A DNA stretch of 64,000 nt from Alteromonas sp. CI.11.F.A3 (GTDB lineage Bacteria; Pseudomonadota; Gammaproteobacteria; Enterobacterales; Alteromonadaceae): assembly GCF_032925565.1 (NCBI RefSeq), contig NZ_CP136708.1:372001-436000 (forward strand). The letters are read 5' to 3'. Below the pieces are notes generated by a model. The model worked only from the letters and a program-made list of their open reading frames with translations, was not told the DNA's origin and made no database searches. Below are positions 9,583 to 19,190 of this stretch, one piece after another. The position numbers and the translations under genes are program-made. How positions within the stretch are numbered: position 1 is the stretch's first letter; the number at the start of each line of letters is the position of its first letter.

Positions 9583-11415
9583 ATGTGTGGAATTGTCGGT
9601 GCTGTTGGTGAGCGTAATGTTGTTGAAATTCTATTAGAAGGCTTAAAACGACTTGAGTATCGTGGTTACGACTCTTCAGGCGTAGCTTTGTTGCAACAAG
9701 ACGGCACACTAAATCGCATAAGAAGTACCGGTAAGGTACAAGAGTTGGTAGATATTATTGCCAACGATGAAGCGCTAGGTACTACCGGTATTGCACATAC
9801 CCGTTGGGCTACCCACGGCGGCGTGACGGTGGCCAATGCCCACCCACATTTTTCAAGCGATCGCGTTGCCGTAGTGCACAACGGCATTATTGAAAACTAC
9901 CAAGCCCTACGTGAACAGCTTTCAGCAAAAGGTTATGTATTCAGTAGCGATACCGATACCGAAACCATTGCACACACGGTTCACGAAGCGCTGGATGCTG
10001 GTAAAGACTTATTAGAAGCAGTTCAAACGTCGGTTAAAACCTTTCATGGTGCATACGGCACGGTTGTTATTGATAAAGAAGATGCTGGCCGTATGGTAGT
10101 AGCGCGCTCTGGTAGCCCGCTAGTGATTGGTTTAGGTTTAGGCGAGAATTTTGTCGCATCAGACCAAATGGCATTGTTACCTGTAACACGCCGCTTCATC
10201 TTTTTGGAAGAGGGCGATGTTGCCGATATTACTCGCCGCACCATTGCTATTTATGACAAAGACGGCAATGCCGTTGAACGTGAAATTATAGAGTCGAACG
10301 TTGAACACGACGCTGGCGACAAAGGCGCTTATCGTCACTATATGTTGAAAGAAATTCACGAGCAGCCGGTGGTAGTGCGCAATACATTAAAAGACAGACT
10401 GACCGAAAATGGATTAGCGGCAGATGTTTTTGGAAACGGTGCCGATGATATTTTCAGTAAAATTAAGCACGTTCAAATTGTTGCCTGTGGTACCAGTTAT
10501 CATTCAGGTATGACAGCACGATATTGGTTAGAGCAATACGCCAATGTGTCGTGCAATATCGAAATTGCTTCAGAGTTCCGTTACCGCAAGTCAGTAGTTC
10601 ACCCGAATAGCTTACTTATTACTATTTCACAGTCGGGCGAAACAGCTGATACCTTAGCCGCATTACGTCTAGCCAAAGAAATTGGGTATAGCGCAAGTTT
10701 AGCTATTTGTAACGTACCGGGCTCATCGCTAGTGCGCGAATCAGATTTAGCGTTTATGACACGGGCTGGCGCAGAAATTGGTGTTGCATCTACCAAAGCA
10801 TTTACAACGCAGCTAGCTGCATTCTTAATGCTTACCTTAGCGTTAGGTGAGAAAAACGGTATGGCTGAAAGTGATAGTAAAGACATCATTAGTGCCCTTC
10901 AAAGCTTGCCAGCTAAATTAGAAGAAACCCTTACCATTACACAAGGTATTGAAGATTTAGCCGAAGAATTTGCCGATAAACAACACAGCCTGTTTTTAGG
11001 CCGTGGTGACCAATATCCTATTGCTATGGAAGGGGCGCTTAAGCTAAAAGAAATTTCTTACATTCACGCAGAAGCCTATGCTTCAGGCGAATTGAAGCAC
11101 GGCCCATTGGCACTTATCGATGATGAAATGCCGGTGATTGTGGTTGCGCCTAATAACGAGCTGCTAGAAAAGCTTAAATCGAATGTGGAAGAAGTACGTG
11201 CTCGTGGTGGCATCATGTACGTGTTCGCTGATAAAGACGCGGCGTTCAAAGGTGACGACACCATGCGCGTAATCAATGTACCGCACTGTGAAGCGCCTAT
11301 TGCCCCTATCATCTATACCTTGCCGTTACAGTTGTTGTCATACTATGTAGCGTTAATTAAAGGTACTGATGTGGATCAGCCTCGTAACTTGGCGAAGTCG
11401 GTTACGGTAGAGTAG
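9583..11415 (+). CDS. glmS: Glutamine--fructose-6-phosphate aminotransferase (isomerizing)
   Basis: A 610-residue cytoplasmic enzyme making glucosamine-6-phosphate from fructose-6-phosphate and glutamine. The N-terminal glutaminase nucleophile is Cys2 (MCGIVGAVG). Two SIS domains follow ([50 protein letters not shown]), ending in the conserved [13 protein letters not shown]. The last codons are the classical recognition site of TnsD-type Tn7 target selectors, which matters here because an accessory island begins just after the stop. A GGAG ribosome site precedes the ATG, 2 bp after the DeoR-type gene. Confidence 0.98.
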   Translation: MCGIVGAVGERNVVEILLEGLKRLEYRGYDSSGVALLQQDGTLNRIRSTGKVQELVDIIANDEALGTTGIAHTRWATHGGVTVANAHPHFSSDRVAVVHNGIIENYQALREQLSAKGYVFSSDTDTETIAHTVHEALDAGKDLLEAVQTSVKTFHGAYGTVVIDKEDAGRMVVARSGSPLVIGLGLGENFVASDQMALLPVTRRFIFLEEGDVADITRRTIAIYDKDGNAVEREIIESNVEHDAGDKGAYRHYMLKEIHEQPVVVRNTLKDRLTENGLAADVFGNGADDIFSKIKHVQIVACGTSYHSGMTARYWLEQYANVSCNIEIASEFRYRKSVVHPNSLLITISQSGETADTLAALRLAKEIGYSASLAICNVPGSSLVRESDLAFMTRAGAEIGVASTKAFTTQLAAFLMLTLALGEKNGMAESDSKDIISALQSLPAKLEETLTITQGIEDLAEEFADKQHSLFLGRGDQYPIAMEGALKLKEISYIHAEAYASGELKHGPLALIDDEMPVIVVAPNNELLEKLKSNVEEVRARGGIMYVFADKDAAFKGDDTMRVINVPHCEAPIAPIIYTLPLQLLSYYVALIKGTDVDQPRNLAKSVTVE

Positions 11416-11435
11416 GGTTTAGATAGTGCGGCTGA

Positions 11436-11440
11436 GGAAT
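11436..11440 (+). repeat. Candidate 5-bp target duplication, glmS side (GGAAT)
   Basis: GGAAT ends 25 nt after the glmS stop codon, the spacing of Tn7 insertion in E. coli, and is followed at once by TGT. The same pentamer occurs at 20048-20052 at the other side of the island. Five bases can recur by chance. Confidence 0.45.
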
Positions 11441-11477
11441 TGTCACATCCAAACTAAGTTGGAAAGTCATGCATACG

Positions 11478-11501
11478 GGCTCCTATTTGAGGAGCCTTTT
11501 T
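11478..11501 (+). terminator. Rho-independent terminator downstream of glmS
   Basis: GGCTCCT (11478-11484), loop ATTTG, AGGAGCC (11490-11496) and TTTTT. It ends glmS transcription. If the proposed element boundary is right, this terminator belongs to the element. Confidence 0.85.
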
Positions 11502-11564
11502 GATGTAACTTGAGTGAAGTTTTTAAGAACTAAAATCACAAGTGTGAAATGGAATAGAAGAAAA

Positions 11565-12632
11565 TTACCTTTTCTGGTAATTCTTATTTTTGATATGAGA
11601 ATTGACCCAATCTTCAAGCACTTTGTGAGTAAATGAAATATTGTTGTTTGATCTACGAATAAAACCTTCCTGTTCAAGAATTTTTAACAAATAATTGCGT
11701 TGCCGATCATTTTTTATCAAGTTTTCTTCTGGGACTAGGTGTTTATGTGTAGACAGATATTTAGCAATGTTTTCTAGCTCATCACTATCGTCATCTGTTA
11801 ATCGAGAAGTAACGTTCTTCCACATTCTTTCGATTATTGCATCTAATTCAAATTTAAGATCTTCTGTCGATGTAAGTTCTAATCTATCGCTCTTAAAGCG
11901 ACTATCTAAAAGTGAGAAGATTGTTTTAATGATAATAGGGTAGCCCATATCAATTGGCGACATCAGATTAATAATCTTCTTAAGATATTTTTTATTCTCT
12001 GATGTTTTTATCAATTGAGATATAAGCTTTTTGGTGCTTTTTTTACTTAAAGCCTCGACAGTTAGTACTTTTAAGTCATTAAAAAAACTCACGTCGCTAT
12101 ATTGAAGCCCTAACTCATCAATATTTCTACCTGAAACTACCATTCTAATTTTATCATTAGTCATTCTTAAGTGGCGCAGTTCGTCCATCAATTGCCGGCT
12201 TTCTATTTCGTTCTTAGAGTTAAGTAATTCTGTAAAGTCATCAAGAACTAGTAACAAAAACTCGTTATCATCTAAACTATTTGCTACTTTGGATGCCAAT
12301 TTACTTAGGGATGAGTTTCTAGGCGTTTGCAGCGAACTTGATTTGAAAATTGAGCCTATAAGTGAATAATTTCGATGTACTACAGACAATTCTTCAATAA
12401 GCGATTTTCTTACTGAATCTAAATTTTCTCTATCATGATTAGCATTAATATAAATAGGTTTGAAGTTGTTGCGACGATTTTGAATGACATGCTCAAGAAT
12501 ATATGTTTTTCCAATACCTTTAGGGCCAATTAGCATTAAACTAGAATATTTTAAAGTTCGCCAAATTTGTTCAACTAATTCTTTCTGTTCATCTAGTAAT
12601 GCATCTTGAGCTCTTGGTTTATCACTTGACAT
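11565..12632 (-). CDS. STAND/AAA-like ATPase with C-terminal winged-helix region
   Basis: A 355-residue P-loop ATPase if started at the ATG at 12632, which has a GGAAG ribosome site and sits just after the extended reading frame of the upstream ATPase; an in-frame ATG at 12677 is less likely. Walker A is GPKGIGKT and Walker B LLLVLDDF, followed by a sensor-like segment RMVVSGRNIDE. The C-terminal third (LLKILEQEGFIRRSNNNISFTHKVLEDWV) resembles the winged-helix tail of archaeal-type and STAND ATPases. No nuclease, NADase or membrane effector domain is visible. It probably works with the neighbouring ATPase. A defence or regulatory role is inferred only from the island setting. Confidence 0.7.
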   Translation of the reverse strand: MSSDKPRAQDALLDEQKELVEQIWRTLKYSSLMLIGPKGIGKTYILEHVIQNRRNNFKPIYINANHDRENLDSVRKSLIEELSVVHRNYSLIGSIFKSSSLQTPRNSSLSKLASKVANSLDDNEFLLLVLDDFTELLNSKNEIESRQLMDELRHLRMTNDKIRMVVSGRNIDELGLQYSDVSFFNDLKVLTVEALSKKSTKKLISQLIKTSENKKYLKKIINLMSPIDMGYPIIIKTIFSLLDSRFKSDRLELTSTEDLKFELDAIIERMWKNVTSRLTDDDSDELENIAKYLSTHKHLVPEENLIKNDRQRNYLLKILEQEGFIRRSNNNISFTHKVLEDWVNSHIKNKNYQKR

Positions 12633-12712
12633 ACTAACTTCCGACAACTTTATTTTGTAACCAAGAACGACGTACAATTGAAAACATGAATTCTACAACC
12701 TTGTCGTTCATT

Positions 12713-13786
12713 TTAAGTAAATGATTCTTTTTCTAAAGCTGATATGATGCTTTTAAACAGTTTTCTCTCTTCTTCAGTTTGACAAACTTCATTATATAAA
12801 GTTTCCTCATCTAATTTTCCATTGTCTGCCTGTGCTACTTTATCTAATATATTCAGTACAAAATCACGAATGCTATTCTCATAGTAGTCTGAGTTTTGTA
12901 ATCTTAAAAAGTGATCTTTGTCAATATGCAACAAATCATTAGCATCGCAGATCATTTTCTGAACGATTGAGTCAACGTCCGCAACTGTTAATTTATGCTT
13001 AGCACCAAATAAGCTCAATGTAATTTGCCTTATGTAAAAAGGTACGCCGTCTGCATGCTCCCATATTCTATAAAGTACTTGATCGTCGTACTCAGTGCCT
13101 TCTTCATCAAAAAGTAGTTTTGCTACAACACTCCCTTCGTCTTCTTCGAGTGTAGGTATCGGGTAAATGAATGCTGTATTTACCATCGGAGGGTTTTCCC
13201 TTATTGCACCATTTAATTTATTAAGAATATGGTGCAATCCCAAAGAACCTGCGTATACCAAAGTCAGACGCTGGGAGTTTTTTTCCCCCATAGCTCTAAA
13301 AAAATTGAGTACTTCCGCTGCTGAATTCGGGTTTTGATTCACCATAATCTTATGCAGCAACAATGGCAACTCATCTAGAAAAATAACTATTTTTCCTTTA
13401 TTGCAAGAAATTAACGAGTCAATTGTCATTTCAGCTAAACTTTTCCAAGAGGCACTGTTTAGCTTAGGTAATGTTACAGGGCCTAACTTAAGTTCACTAA
13501 GTAAACACATCCACTTATTGAATTTAGATTTTGATTTATCAAATAATTTAATTCTATCTCTAGAATAAGAGTATAGATTATCAGCTAATCCTCTTTCGTC
13601 TTCTGCGCTTTGTAAATCAATCCAAATAGGAACAAAACCATCTTTAGGTTTGTCAGTCATGTCTCTCATGAGGGTTGTTTTTCCCATTCTGCGAGAGGCA
13701 TTGATTACAACTAACTTATTGCTATTGATTATCGTCCATAATTTTGATTTTAATGATTCTCGTGGAGTTAAAAAGTCCCTATCCAT
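12713..13786 (-). CDS. STAND/archaeal-type ATPase, probably frameshifted near its 3' end
   Basis: A 357-residue P-loop ATPase. Walker A is ASRRMGKT (Lys36) and Walker B IVIFLDELP (Asp137, Glu138). A YAGSLGLHHIL sensor segment and the VPFYIRQIT motif typical of archaeal-type ATPases follow. The frame stops at TAA 12713 after EKESFT. The +1 frame continues as YLKMNDKVVEFMFSIVRRSWLQ and more, like the usual family ending, and stops at 12634-12636, one base before the next gene's ATG. The ancestral gene therefore probably ended there and this copy lacks about 26 C-terminal residues. A ribosome site GAAAGG supports the start. Confidence 0.7.
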   Translation of the reverse strand: MDRDFLTPRESLKSKLWTIINSNKLVVINASRRMGKTTLMRDMTDKPKDGFVPIWIDLQSAEDERGLADNLYSYSRDRIKLFDKSKSKFNKWMCLLSELKLGPVTLPKLNSASWKSLAEMTIDSLISCNKGKIVIFLDELPLLLHKIMVNQNPNSAAEVLNFFRAMGEKNSQRLTLVYAGSLGLHHILNKLNGAIRENPPMVNTAFIYPIPTLEEDEGSVVAKLLFDEEGTEYDDQVLYRIWEHADGVPFYIRQITLSLFGAKHKLTVADVDSIVQKMICDANDLLHIDKDHFLRLQNSDYYENSIRDFVLNILDKVAQADNGKLDEETLYNEVCQTEEERKLFKSIISALEKESFT

Positions 13787-13856
13787 TTTTTGCCTTTCAA
13801 ATTAACTTAAAATATGTTTTTCAATCATCTTACTATAGTTTTTAAAGCTCAAAGTT

Positions 13857-14206
13857 TCATAAGGTAATATTCACTTTTCTTACAAACGCTCGCATATTAC
13901 TATTAGGTTGTTCTATTTCGAACTGCCGTATGCAGTTATTAATTTTTTCCATAGGCTTGATAACTTACCACGTCTTCTGTAAAGAGGGTGGATCCATGCT
14001 GTCGATAAGTAAGTATATTCACCTTTAGAGATCACCATTGTCACTTGGCCTATTAAACACTGCCTTATCTCTAGACTGTCAATCATTTGTATGTCTTCAA
14101 CTATCTGATAACCCTCTATATCTTCCCATGCATCATTTGAAGTATCTCATCTAAATCCATCGTTATATTCTTTACCTTGATAGCGACGTAAAGCAACACA
14201 AGCTTC
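13857..14206 (-). pseudogene. Broken GNAT-like acetyltransferase remnant
   Basis: The gap between HerA and the ATPase pair still reads as degraded coding sequence. One frame gives LRRYQGKEYNDGFR, a TGA stop, then DTSNDAWEDIEGYQIVEDI and STAWIHPLYRRRGKLSSLW. Near AYG the frame shifts by one base and continues FEIEQPNSNMRAFVRKVNITL to a stop at 13857-13859. WIHPLYRRRGKL matches the acetyl-CoA-binding R-x-x-G style of GNAT proteins and the downstream EIEQPNS fits that fold's tail. At least one nonsense and one frameshift mutation, plus loss of the 5' part, make it a pseudogene. The family call is tentative. Confidence 0.55.
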
Positions 14207-14212
14207 TTAACG

Positions 14213-15946
14213 TCATGGGGTTCTCCAACTTTCAGAATAATCAGCACTTTTTGACTCTGGTGGGTTATTGGGGAACTTCATTTTCACCGTCATTGGAAAT
14301 GGAAAATCAACTCCGAGTAGGAGCGCTTCACCTTGTCCCAAAGTCGGCAAGAATGAAGCTGACCTCTGATCAATTGCACCTACAGCTTTTTTTATAATTT
14401 CTTGATCGAGTTGATTAGTTAATCGGTGAACTATAAGTGTACCAATTTGGCTAAGTACATCTTCTGGAATATCTCTTGGCCTTTGTGTTGCGATAATAGT
14501 ATTTAAACCATATTTTCTGCCTTCTTTTGCGATGTTGCCAAAGGCATCTAGTTCAAACCTACTGCTATCGTCCCCAACTTTCTTATTCAGGAATTGATGT
14601 GCTTCATCAATAAATACTAGAAGTGGCGAGTTATAATTTATCGCTCCCTTTCTGGCTACAGAAAGTAACTTTCTTCCAATAGCATTTACTAAAACCTCTC
14701 TTGAATTAGCTTCAAAAGGTACCTCGGACAAATCAAGCCTGATAACTTGTTGAGTGTTTTGAGGTGAACAAAAGTTTTCAATTACACCAGATACTGTTGA
14801 TAAGGACTGGTTTACATCTATCATCCATTTAAGGTTAGGGTTACTAGAATAGGCTTTAATCCTAGATATTAAGTTTAGACAATGGCCTACATCATTGTCA
14901 GCTCTCCCACCCCACACAGTAGGATTTGGGTTTGCAGCGTTTCCTCCATTAGGCCATACGCATTCTTGGACAATTTGTTCAGCTAAATTCGAAAAATTCC
15001 AAGGAGTCGAGTTAATAGTTTGATTTATACCTAGCAAAGCTTGCTCAAATGGATATTTAGTTTGGGCAGCTTTCTTCAGCAAGAAGTTGGGGGAGATTGC
15101 TAAACCATGGCCTTGAAGCCTATAGTAATGGGTTACTACTTTTTGACTTTCTATTGCTGCATCTAATTTAGGGGATTGACTTTGCGCCGATGGACGTAAG
15201 AAGGCTCTTATATCAGAGTCTGTAAACTGCCAATGCGGGAACGTTAGTTGATTCTGAGGTGTTGCATTTGGATGGTTTCCTACATAATAGCTATGACAAT
15301 TTAAGGAGTTATATTCTCCTGTAGGATCAATAATAATGGCCTTGCCACCGGCAAGCTGTACTTGTTCAATAATGTTTGTCATTGAAAAGCTTTTACCACC
15401 ACCTGTTGTGCCTAGAATTGCACAATGTCGTGCAAACAGCTTTTCAGGAGTAACGTTAATAGTTACAGCTTCATCATGAGGAAGTGTCGCTATTGGCAAA
15501 TGATATTGATTTGAGCGTTCATCTTGTTTTCCCTCTGCAAGTAGCGAAACTAAGTGAGGGTGCGCAGAATAAATTTGACTACCTAACCTTGGATGAAACT
15601 TGATACCTCTATAGTTGCGGCCATTAGATGGCTCAATACTTACTAATAATTGAACCAATCCAATAGGATGATTAAGCGATGGCTTATCTGTTAGAGCGTC
15701 TACAGAGAGACGTTCTCCGCCTTCAAGCCATACTTTAACTAAACGACCAAATATTGCAGTTTCACCTACATCAATGAAAACAAATTCATTAACTTCACCA
15801 GCAGCAATTTTATTACCAAATGACCAACTTGGCTCGCCCGTGCCAGCTTGGGAGAGATTAACAATAACTTCTGTCGCGGAAACGTTTATTACACTCCCTA
15901 TCCGCCTAGATGAATCATAAGGAGAAAACCAATTCGCATAATCCAT
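14213..15946 (-). CDS. HerA/DUF87-type hexameric DNA translocase of the island operon
   Basis: A 577-residue FtsK/HerA-family ATPase. An N-terminal beta-rich HAS-barrel-like region (about 15-100) is followed by Walker A GTTGGGKS (residues 179-186), IIIDPTGEYN, Walker B LLVFIDEAHQF (Asp447, Glu448) and IIATQRPRDIPEDVLSQ with an Arg-rich sensor. It is last in a tight operon, 11 bp after the SIR2 gene, with an AGGAAA ribosome site. SIR2-HerA pairs are known abortive-infection systems in which HerA assembles with SIR2 into a large NAD-depleting complex; the same partnership is inferred here. It could instead feed DNA to the nuclease-like domain of the GHKL protein. Confidence 0.88.
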   Translation of the reverse strand: MDYANWFSPYDSSRRIGSVINVSATEVIVNLSQAGTGEPSWSFGNKIAAGEVNEFVFIDVGETAIFGRLVKVWLEGGERLSVDALTDKPSLNHPIGLVQLLVSIEPSNGRNYRGIKFHPRLGSQIYSAHPHLVSLLAEGKQDERSNQYHLPIATLPHDEAVTINVTPEKLFARHCAILGTTGGGKSFSMTNIIEQVQLAGGKAIIIDPTGEYNSLNCHSYYVGNHPNATPQNQLTFPHWQFTDSDIRAFLRPSAQSQSPKLDAAIESQKVVTHYYRLQGHGLAISPNFLLKKAAQTKYPFEQALLGINQTINSTPWNFSNLAEQIVQECVWPNGGNAANPNPTVWGGRADNDVGHCLNLISRIKAYSSNPNLKWMIDVNQSLSTVSGVIENFCSPQNTQQVIRLDLSEVPFEANSREVLVNAIGRKLLSVARKGAINYNSPLLVFIDEAHQFLNKKVGDDSSRFELDAFGNIAKEGRKYGLNTIIATQRPRDIPEDVLSQIGTLIVHRLTNQLDQEIIKKAVGAIDQRSASFLPTLGQGEALLLGVDFPFPMTVKMKFPNNPPESKSADYSESWRTP

Positions 15947-15957
15947 TAAAAATTTCC

Positions 15958-17208
15958 TTAGCTTGCATTCGCAGTTAATTTCTCGAAGAGTTTGAACAGA
16001 TCTTCTTCTGGGCTCTTTCCTCTTCTTTCTGGCAGTATATTGGCAAACTCTTCAAACGTTGAATCTAGGATTGCGATTCTCCCATCTCCATGTTCGATCG
16101 CGGAAAGTAGCAACTTTCTTATATCGGAATTAAATGAACCATTGGCGTTAAAAGGATCTTTTGTGGCAACCATCATCATAAATTCTGGATTTGTTCTTAG
16201 AGCCATAGTTAAAGCATTATTGATATGTTTATCATTAAATCCAAACCCTAGGCATAAGACACCTGTTTTGGGCTGCTTAACTGCATCTAAAAACGAAGTC
16301 ATCATGTCAAGATAAGGAGAGTCGTAAGAAGATTGATATTTACTGCTGCTTGGGTAAATAAATACAGGATCATCAAGGTTACTATCTGCGTGTACTTTCC
16401 TAACTCGTCCATTAATTTTACGCCAGTCAACGGAACCGTGCATTTTGTATAATTGGATGACATTGCTTATGTATGACCCGTCTTTGTTTCCCGATTGACA
16501 CCTGTTTACAATGTCATAGTTAAACCACATTGGATTAAAATATGAAGGGTTGGAAAACTCGAAGCCATCGATCACCACAAAGCCCGAATTAGAAGCAGAA
16601 TGCTCAAAAGCTAAATCATAATTTGTGGTAAATAATTTAAGTCTTTTTTGCTGAGCACTTCTTCTTCCCACAGCTCTTAAAAATTTACCGTGGCTGGTCC
16701 ATTTTGCCTCATCGCAAATTAGATCGGTAAAGTCTGTTTTTTCCAATATTATTTTTTTAGCTTTGTTGAGAAAGTTTTTGACCTGCTTGGTTCTAGTTGG
16801 TGATAAGTCACCTACAGCTAGAGAGGAATCACAAAGAGACAGTAGCAATTCAATATCGGGTTCAGCATTTCCCTGCGCATTTTTCTTTGTCTGAAGTTTA
16901 TTATAATTTGTTGCAGCTAATGTCAGCCTAAACAACTCAGGATTAGCTTGCATGCATGCTTCCCAAAGGTGCCACATGCTCGGTGCAATATATGGCTGGT
17001 CTCGTTCATTAAAAGTTAGCGATGTTCCTGAACCTGCTAATACAATTAAGTTATCAATATCTAAAGTCTTATTGATGAACTTCAAAAGCGGCTTTAGATC
17101 TTCATTTGCTTTATCATTTATTTCGATTTCCTTCGGCTCTTTTTTCCCTGATATATCGCTTTTGGAGATATCAGCTGAAATAAATTTTATTTTCACAGGC
17201 TCGCGCAT
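15958..17208 (-). CDS. SIR2-like NADase of the island operon
   Basis: A 416-residue SIR2-domain protein of the kind used as NAD-hydrolysing effectors in bacterial immunity. The nucleotide-binding motif is LAGSGTSL (residues 58-64), TTNYD contains the conserved Asn196, KMHGS contains the candidate catalytic His257, and LGFGFNDKHI near 320-329 closes the Rossmann fold. A charged 40-residue N-terminal segment precedes the domain. No zinc-ribbon cysteine pairs of true deacetylases are evident, which favours NADase over deacetylase. It lies 14 bp after the GHKL gene and 11 bp before HerA, with a GGGAAG ribosome site. The trigger cannot be read from sequence. Confidence 0.87.
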   Translation of the reverse strand: MREPVKIKFISADISKSDISGKKEPKEIEINDKANEDLKPLLKFINKTLDIDNLIVLAGSGTSLTFNERDQPYIAPSMWHLWEACMQANPELFRLTLAATNYNKLQTKKNAQGNAEPDIELLLSLCDSSLAVGDLSPTRTKQVKNFLNKAKKIILEKTDFTDLICDEAKWTSHGKFLRAVGRRSAQQKRLKLFTTNYDLAFEHSASNSGFVVIDGFEFSNPSYFNPMWFNYDIVNRCQSGNKDGSYISNVIQLYKMHGSVDWRKINGRVRKVHADSNLDDPVFIYPSSSKYQSSYDSPYLDMMTSFLDAVKQPKTGVLCLGFGFNDKHINNALTMALRTNPEFMMMVATKDPFNANGSFNSDIRKLLLSAIEHGDGRIAILDSTFEEFANILPERRGKSPEEDLFKLFEKLTANAS

Positions 17209-17222
17209 TCTTCTTCCCTAAA

Positions 17223-19175
17223 TTATTCTTTAGTATTTTTGGTTAATTCAGCATAGTTTTTTCGCAAAAATTCCAAGCCATCAGAACTGTCTATATTGAT
17301 ATCTAGTTGTTGCCTTATAAACTCTAAGCGATGCTTGCATTCATTTATGAGCTCCCCCCAAGTTTTTACCCAAATAGTAATGCCTTTGGCGCTATGCAAG
17401 ATACCTCGGTCTAATTTGTCACCACTGAGCCTATGTTTGGTATAAGAATCTAGTTCATTTGAGATAATCCAGAAGTGCCAATTAGTATCTATAGTGTTAA
17501 ATCGTTCATCATCAGCTACCGCAAAAGCGTATGATTCGATTTGATTAATCTCTTTTTGTCCTATTTTTACTTTAGGTGCTTTCAATTCAACAACTAAGTG
17601 CTCACGCTCTGTAGGATGATTTCGAGCAATATTTCTGGTAAGCATTAAATCTACAATACCAACCGAGTCATCTAATCTTTTCACTGGTGTATCTGTGACA
17701 ATCTCAATGCCTTGGTTATCTAAATGTTTACGTAATACCTGTGTTAAAGATTGGTCGCTTACAGATAGCGCAAACTGTTCACCGAAGATCCAAGTATTGT
17801 CTTCTATTATTTTGTGCAACTGGCTTCGCTCTTTGAGCGCTTTCTTTAGTTCGGGATTAAATATTATTTCTTCAATTCCAGCTAAAAATTTTAATCTGTC
17901 GGTTATAACTTTTGTGGTGCTGATAATGGCCGAAAGAGATGCATCTTTGAGTAACTCTGCAAAGTCTTTTTGTTTTTGTTCACTTAAACTCAGTACTTCA
18001 GTCAAAATTGTGTGAAGATCACTGGGCTGAGTTGAGACAATTTGCTTTAGCAGACTCAATTGTAATTTCTTCAATTGCAATGTTGATTTGTCAAACTCAG
18101 GAACCAGTTCGTTGATATTAAGCGCAAGGAAATCAAACATTTGTTTTTCAGCAACTTCAACATGGCCACTAACGGCATTTTTATATGGATAGACATTTTC
18201 GTTTTTCCATTTTTCCAATTGATCTGAAGATTGCTCAATTTTTCTTCTTATCAAGTAATCTTTGATATGTTTAGTGGCTTCTTCTATTGGCGCTTTCAAA
18301 GATGTTTCTAATTCACCTAAACCAAGCGTACCTTGCCTGTTTAGCTCCGTAATATGATCAGATTTCAAATATGCAGTAAATGAAACATTCCCGCTTCCTT
18401 TAACCTTTTTGTCTAGTGGTAGTAGAGGAAAACCCGCTTTGTTACATAGCTGAATTTGATTTTTTGTTGATATTTTCCATTCAATTATTTGAAGTTCATA
18501 ATTAAATTCTTTTCCCTCATAAAACACCTTAGGTAACTCAATTACTTCTGTATTAGATATTACAGAATCAGGATCGATACGCACTCCATCAATATAAAGC
18601 ATTACATCTTTGTACGTGGATAAGTAGGTAGCAAATGTCGAAGTAAGATGTTCTGCTAGTCGACCATTAGTTAGTGAGGGAAATTCTTTCAGCGGTTCAT
18701 AAATAGAGACGTTAGTTCCCGGTTTAGTAATTTGGCTTTGTGCTTGTGGGCTTAAGGAGAAAGTTTTCTTGTTATCTGCAAATCCTTGTATTTTATATTC
18801 AAAAAAAACACCGTCTTTTGAGCTGAATCTAGTATTCCACTCAACGACTCGACCAATTGAAAATGATTTGAACCTGCCTTGACCTTCTTTTCCGTGTAGA
18901 GCCCTGCCTGTTGGTGACAAACCATTTGTACTTTTCCAAGAGCCACCAAGGCCCCTAAAATAAGTTGATGCTTTATCATAGTGAATACCATGCCCATCGT
19001 CTTTTATATGAATGGCAGATAGCCCTATATCGTCAGCATCTACTAATACTTCAACTTTGGTGGCATCAGCATCTACAGCATTCCATACCAATTCAGATAT
19101 AGCGTTTAGAGCGTTGGCCTTGGATACCTTATCTAAATGATCCCCCTGCACTTCTACTTTAATGTGCTTGTTCAT
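17223..19175 (-). CDS. GHKL (MORC/Hsp90-like) ATPase fused to a PD-(D/E)xK / DUF4263-like nuclease domain
   Basis: A 650-residue two-part protein. The N-terminus is a GHKL ATPase: N-box ELVWNAVDADATKVEV (Glu28, Asn32, Asp36), G1 box DDGHGI (59-64) and G2 GKEGQGRFKSFSIG (95-108). A helical middle (about 300-470) leads to a C-terminal domain starting ERSQLHKIIEDNTWIFGE. That domain has GIVDLML (Asp509), VVELKAP (Glu530, Lys532) and NQIESYAFAV (Gln545), a PD-(D/E)xK layout as in Shedu/DUF4263 proteins. GHKL ATPases act as ATP-gated DNA clamps, so a DNA sensor-nuclease is likely. It is coupled to SIR2 and HerA genes and has a strong AAGGAAGG ribosome site. Confidence 0.85.
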   Translation of the reverse strand: MNKHIKVEVQGDHLDKVSKANALNAISELVWNAVDADATKVEVLVDADDIGLSAIHIKDDGHGIHYDKASTYFRGLGGSWKSTNGLSPTGRALHGKEGQGRFKSFSIGRVVEWNTRFSSKDGVFFEYKIQGFADNKKTFSLSPQAQSQITKPGTNVSIYEPLKEFPSLTNGRLAEHLTSTFATYLSTYKDVMLYIDGVRIDPDSVISNTEVIELPKVFYEGKEFNYELQIIEWKISTKNQIQLCNKAGFPLLPLDKKVKGSGNVSFTAYLKSDHITELNRQGTLGLGELETSLKAPIEEATKHIKDYLIRRKIEQSSDQLEKWKNENVYPYKNAVSGHVEVAEKQMFDFLALNINELVPEFDKSTLQLKKLQLSLLKQIVSTQPSDLHTILTEVLSLSEQKQKDFAELLKDASLSAIISTTKVITDRLKFLAGIEEIIFNPELKKALKERSQLHKIIEDNTWIFGEQFALSVSDQSLTQVLRKHLDNQGIEIVTDTPVKRLDDSVGIVDLMLTRNIARNHPTEREHLVVELKAPKVKIGQKEINQIESYAFAVADDERFNTIDTNWHFWIISNELDSYTKHRLSGDKLDRGILHSAKGITIWVKTWGELINECKHRLEFIRQQLDINIDSSDGLEFLRKNYAELTKNTKE

Positions 19176-19190
19176 AAACCTTCCTTGATA

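Noticed and set aside
12634..12711. Separate 25-codon mini-gene MNDKVVEF between the two ATPases
   Set aside because: Its sequence looks like the missing C-terminus of the upstream ATPase, so a frameshift is the better explanation.
17223..19175. GHKL protein as a MutL or Hsp90 homologue
   Set aside because: The N-terminal motifs are shared by the superfamily, but the C-terminal PD-(D/E)xK-like domain and the operon partners do not fit MutL or HtpG.
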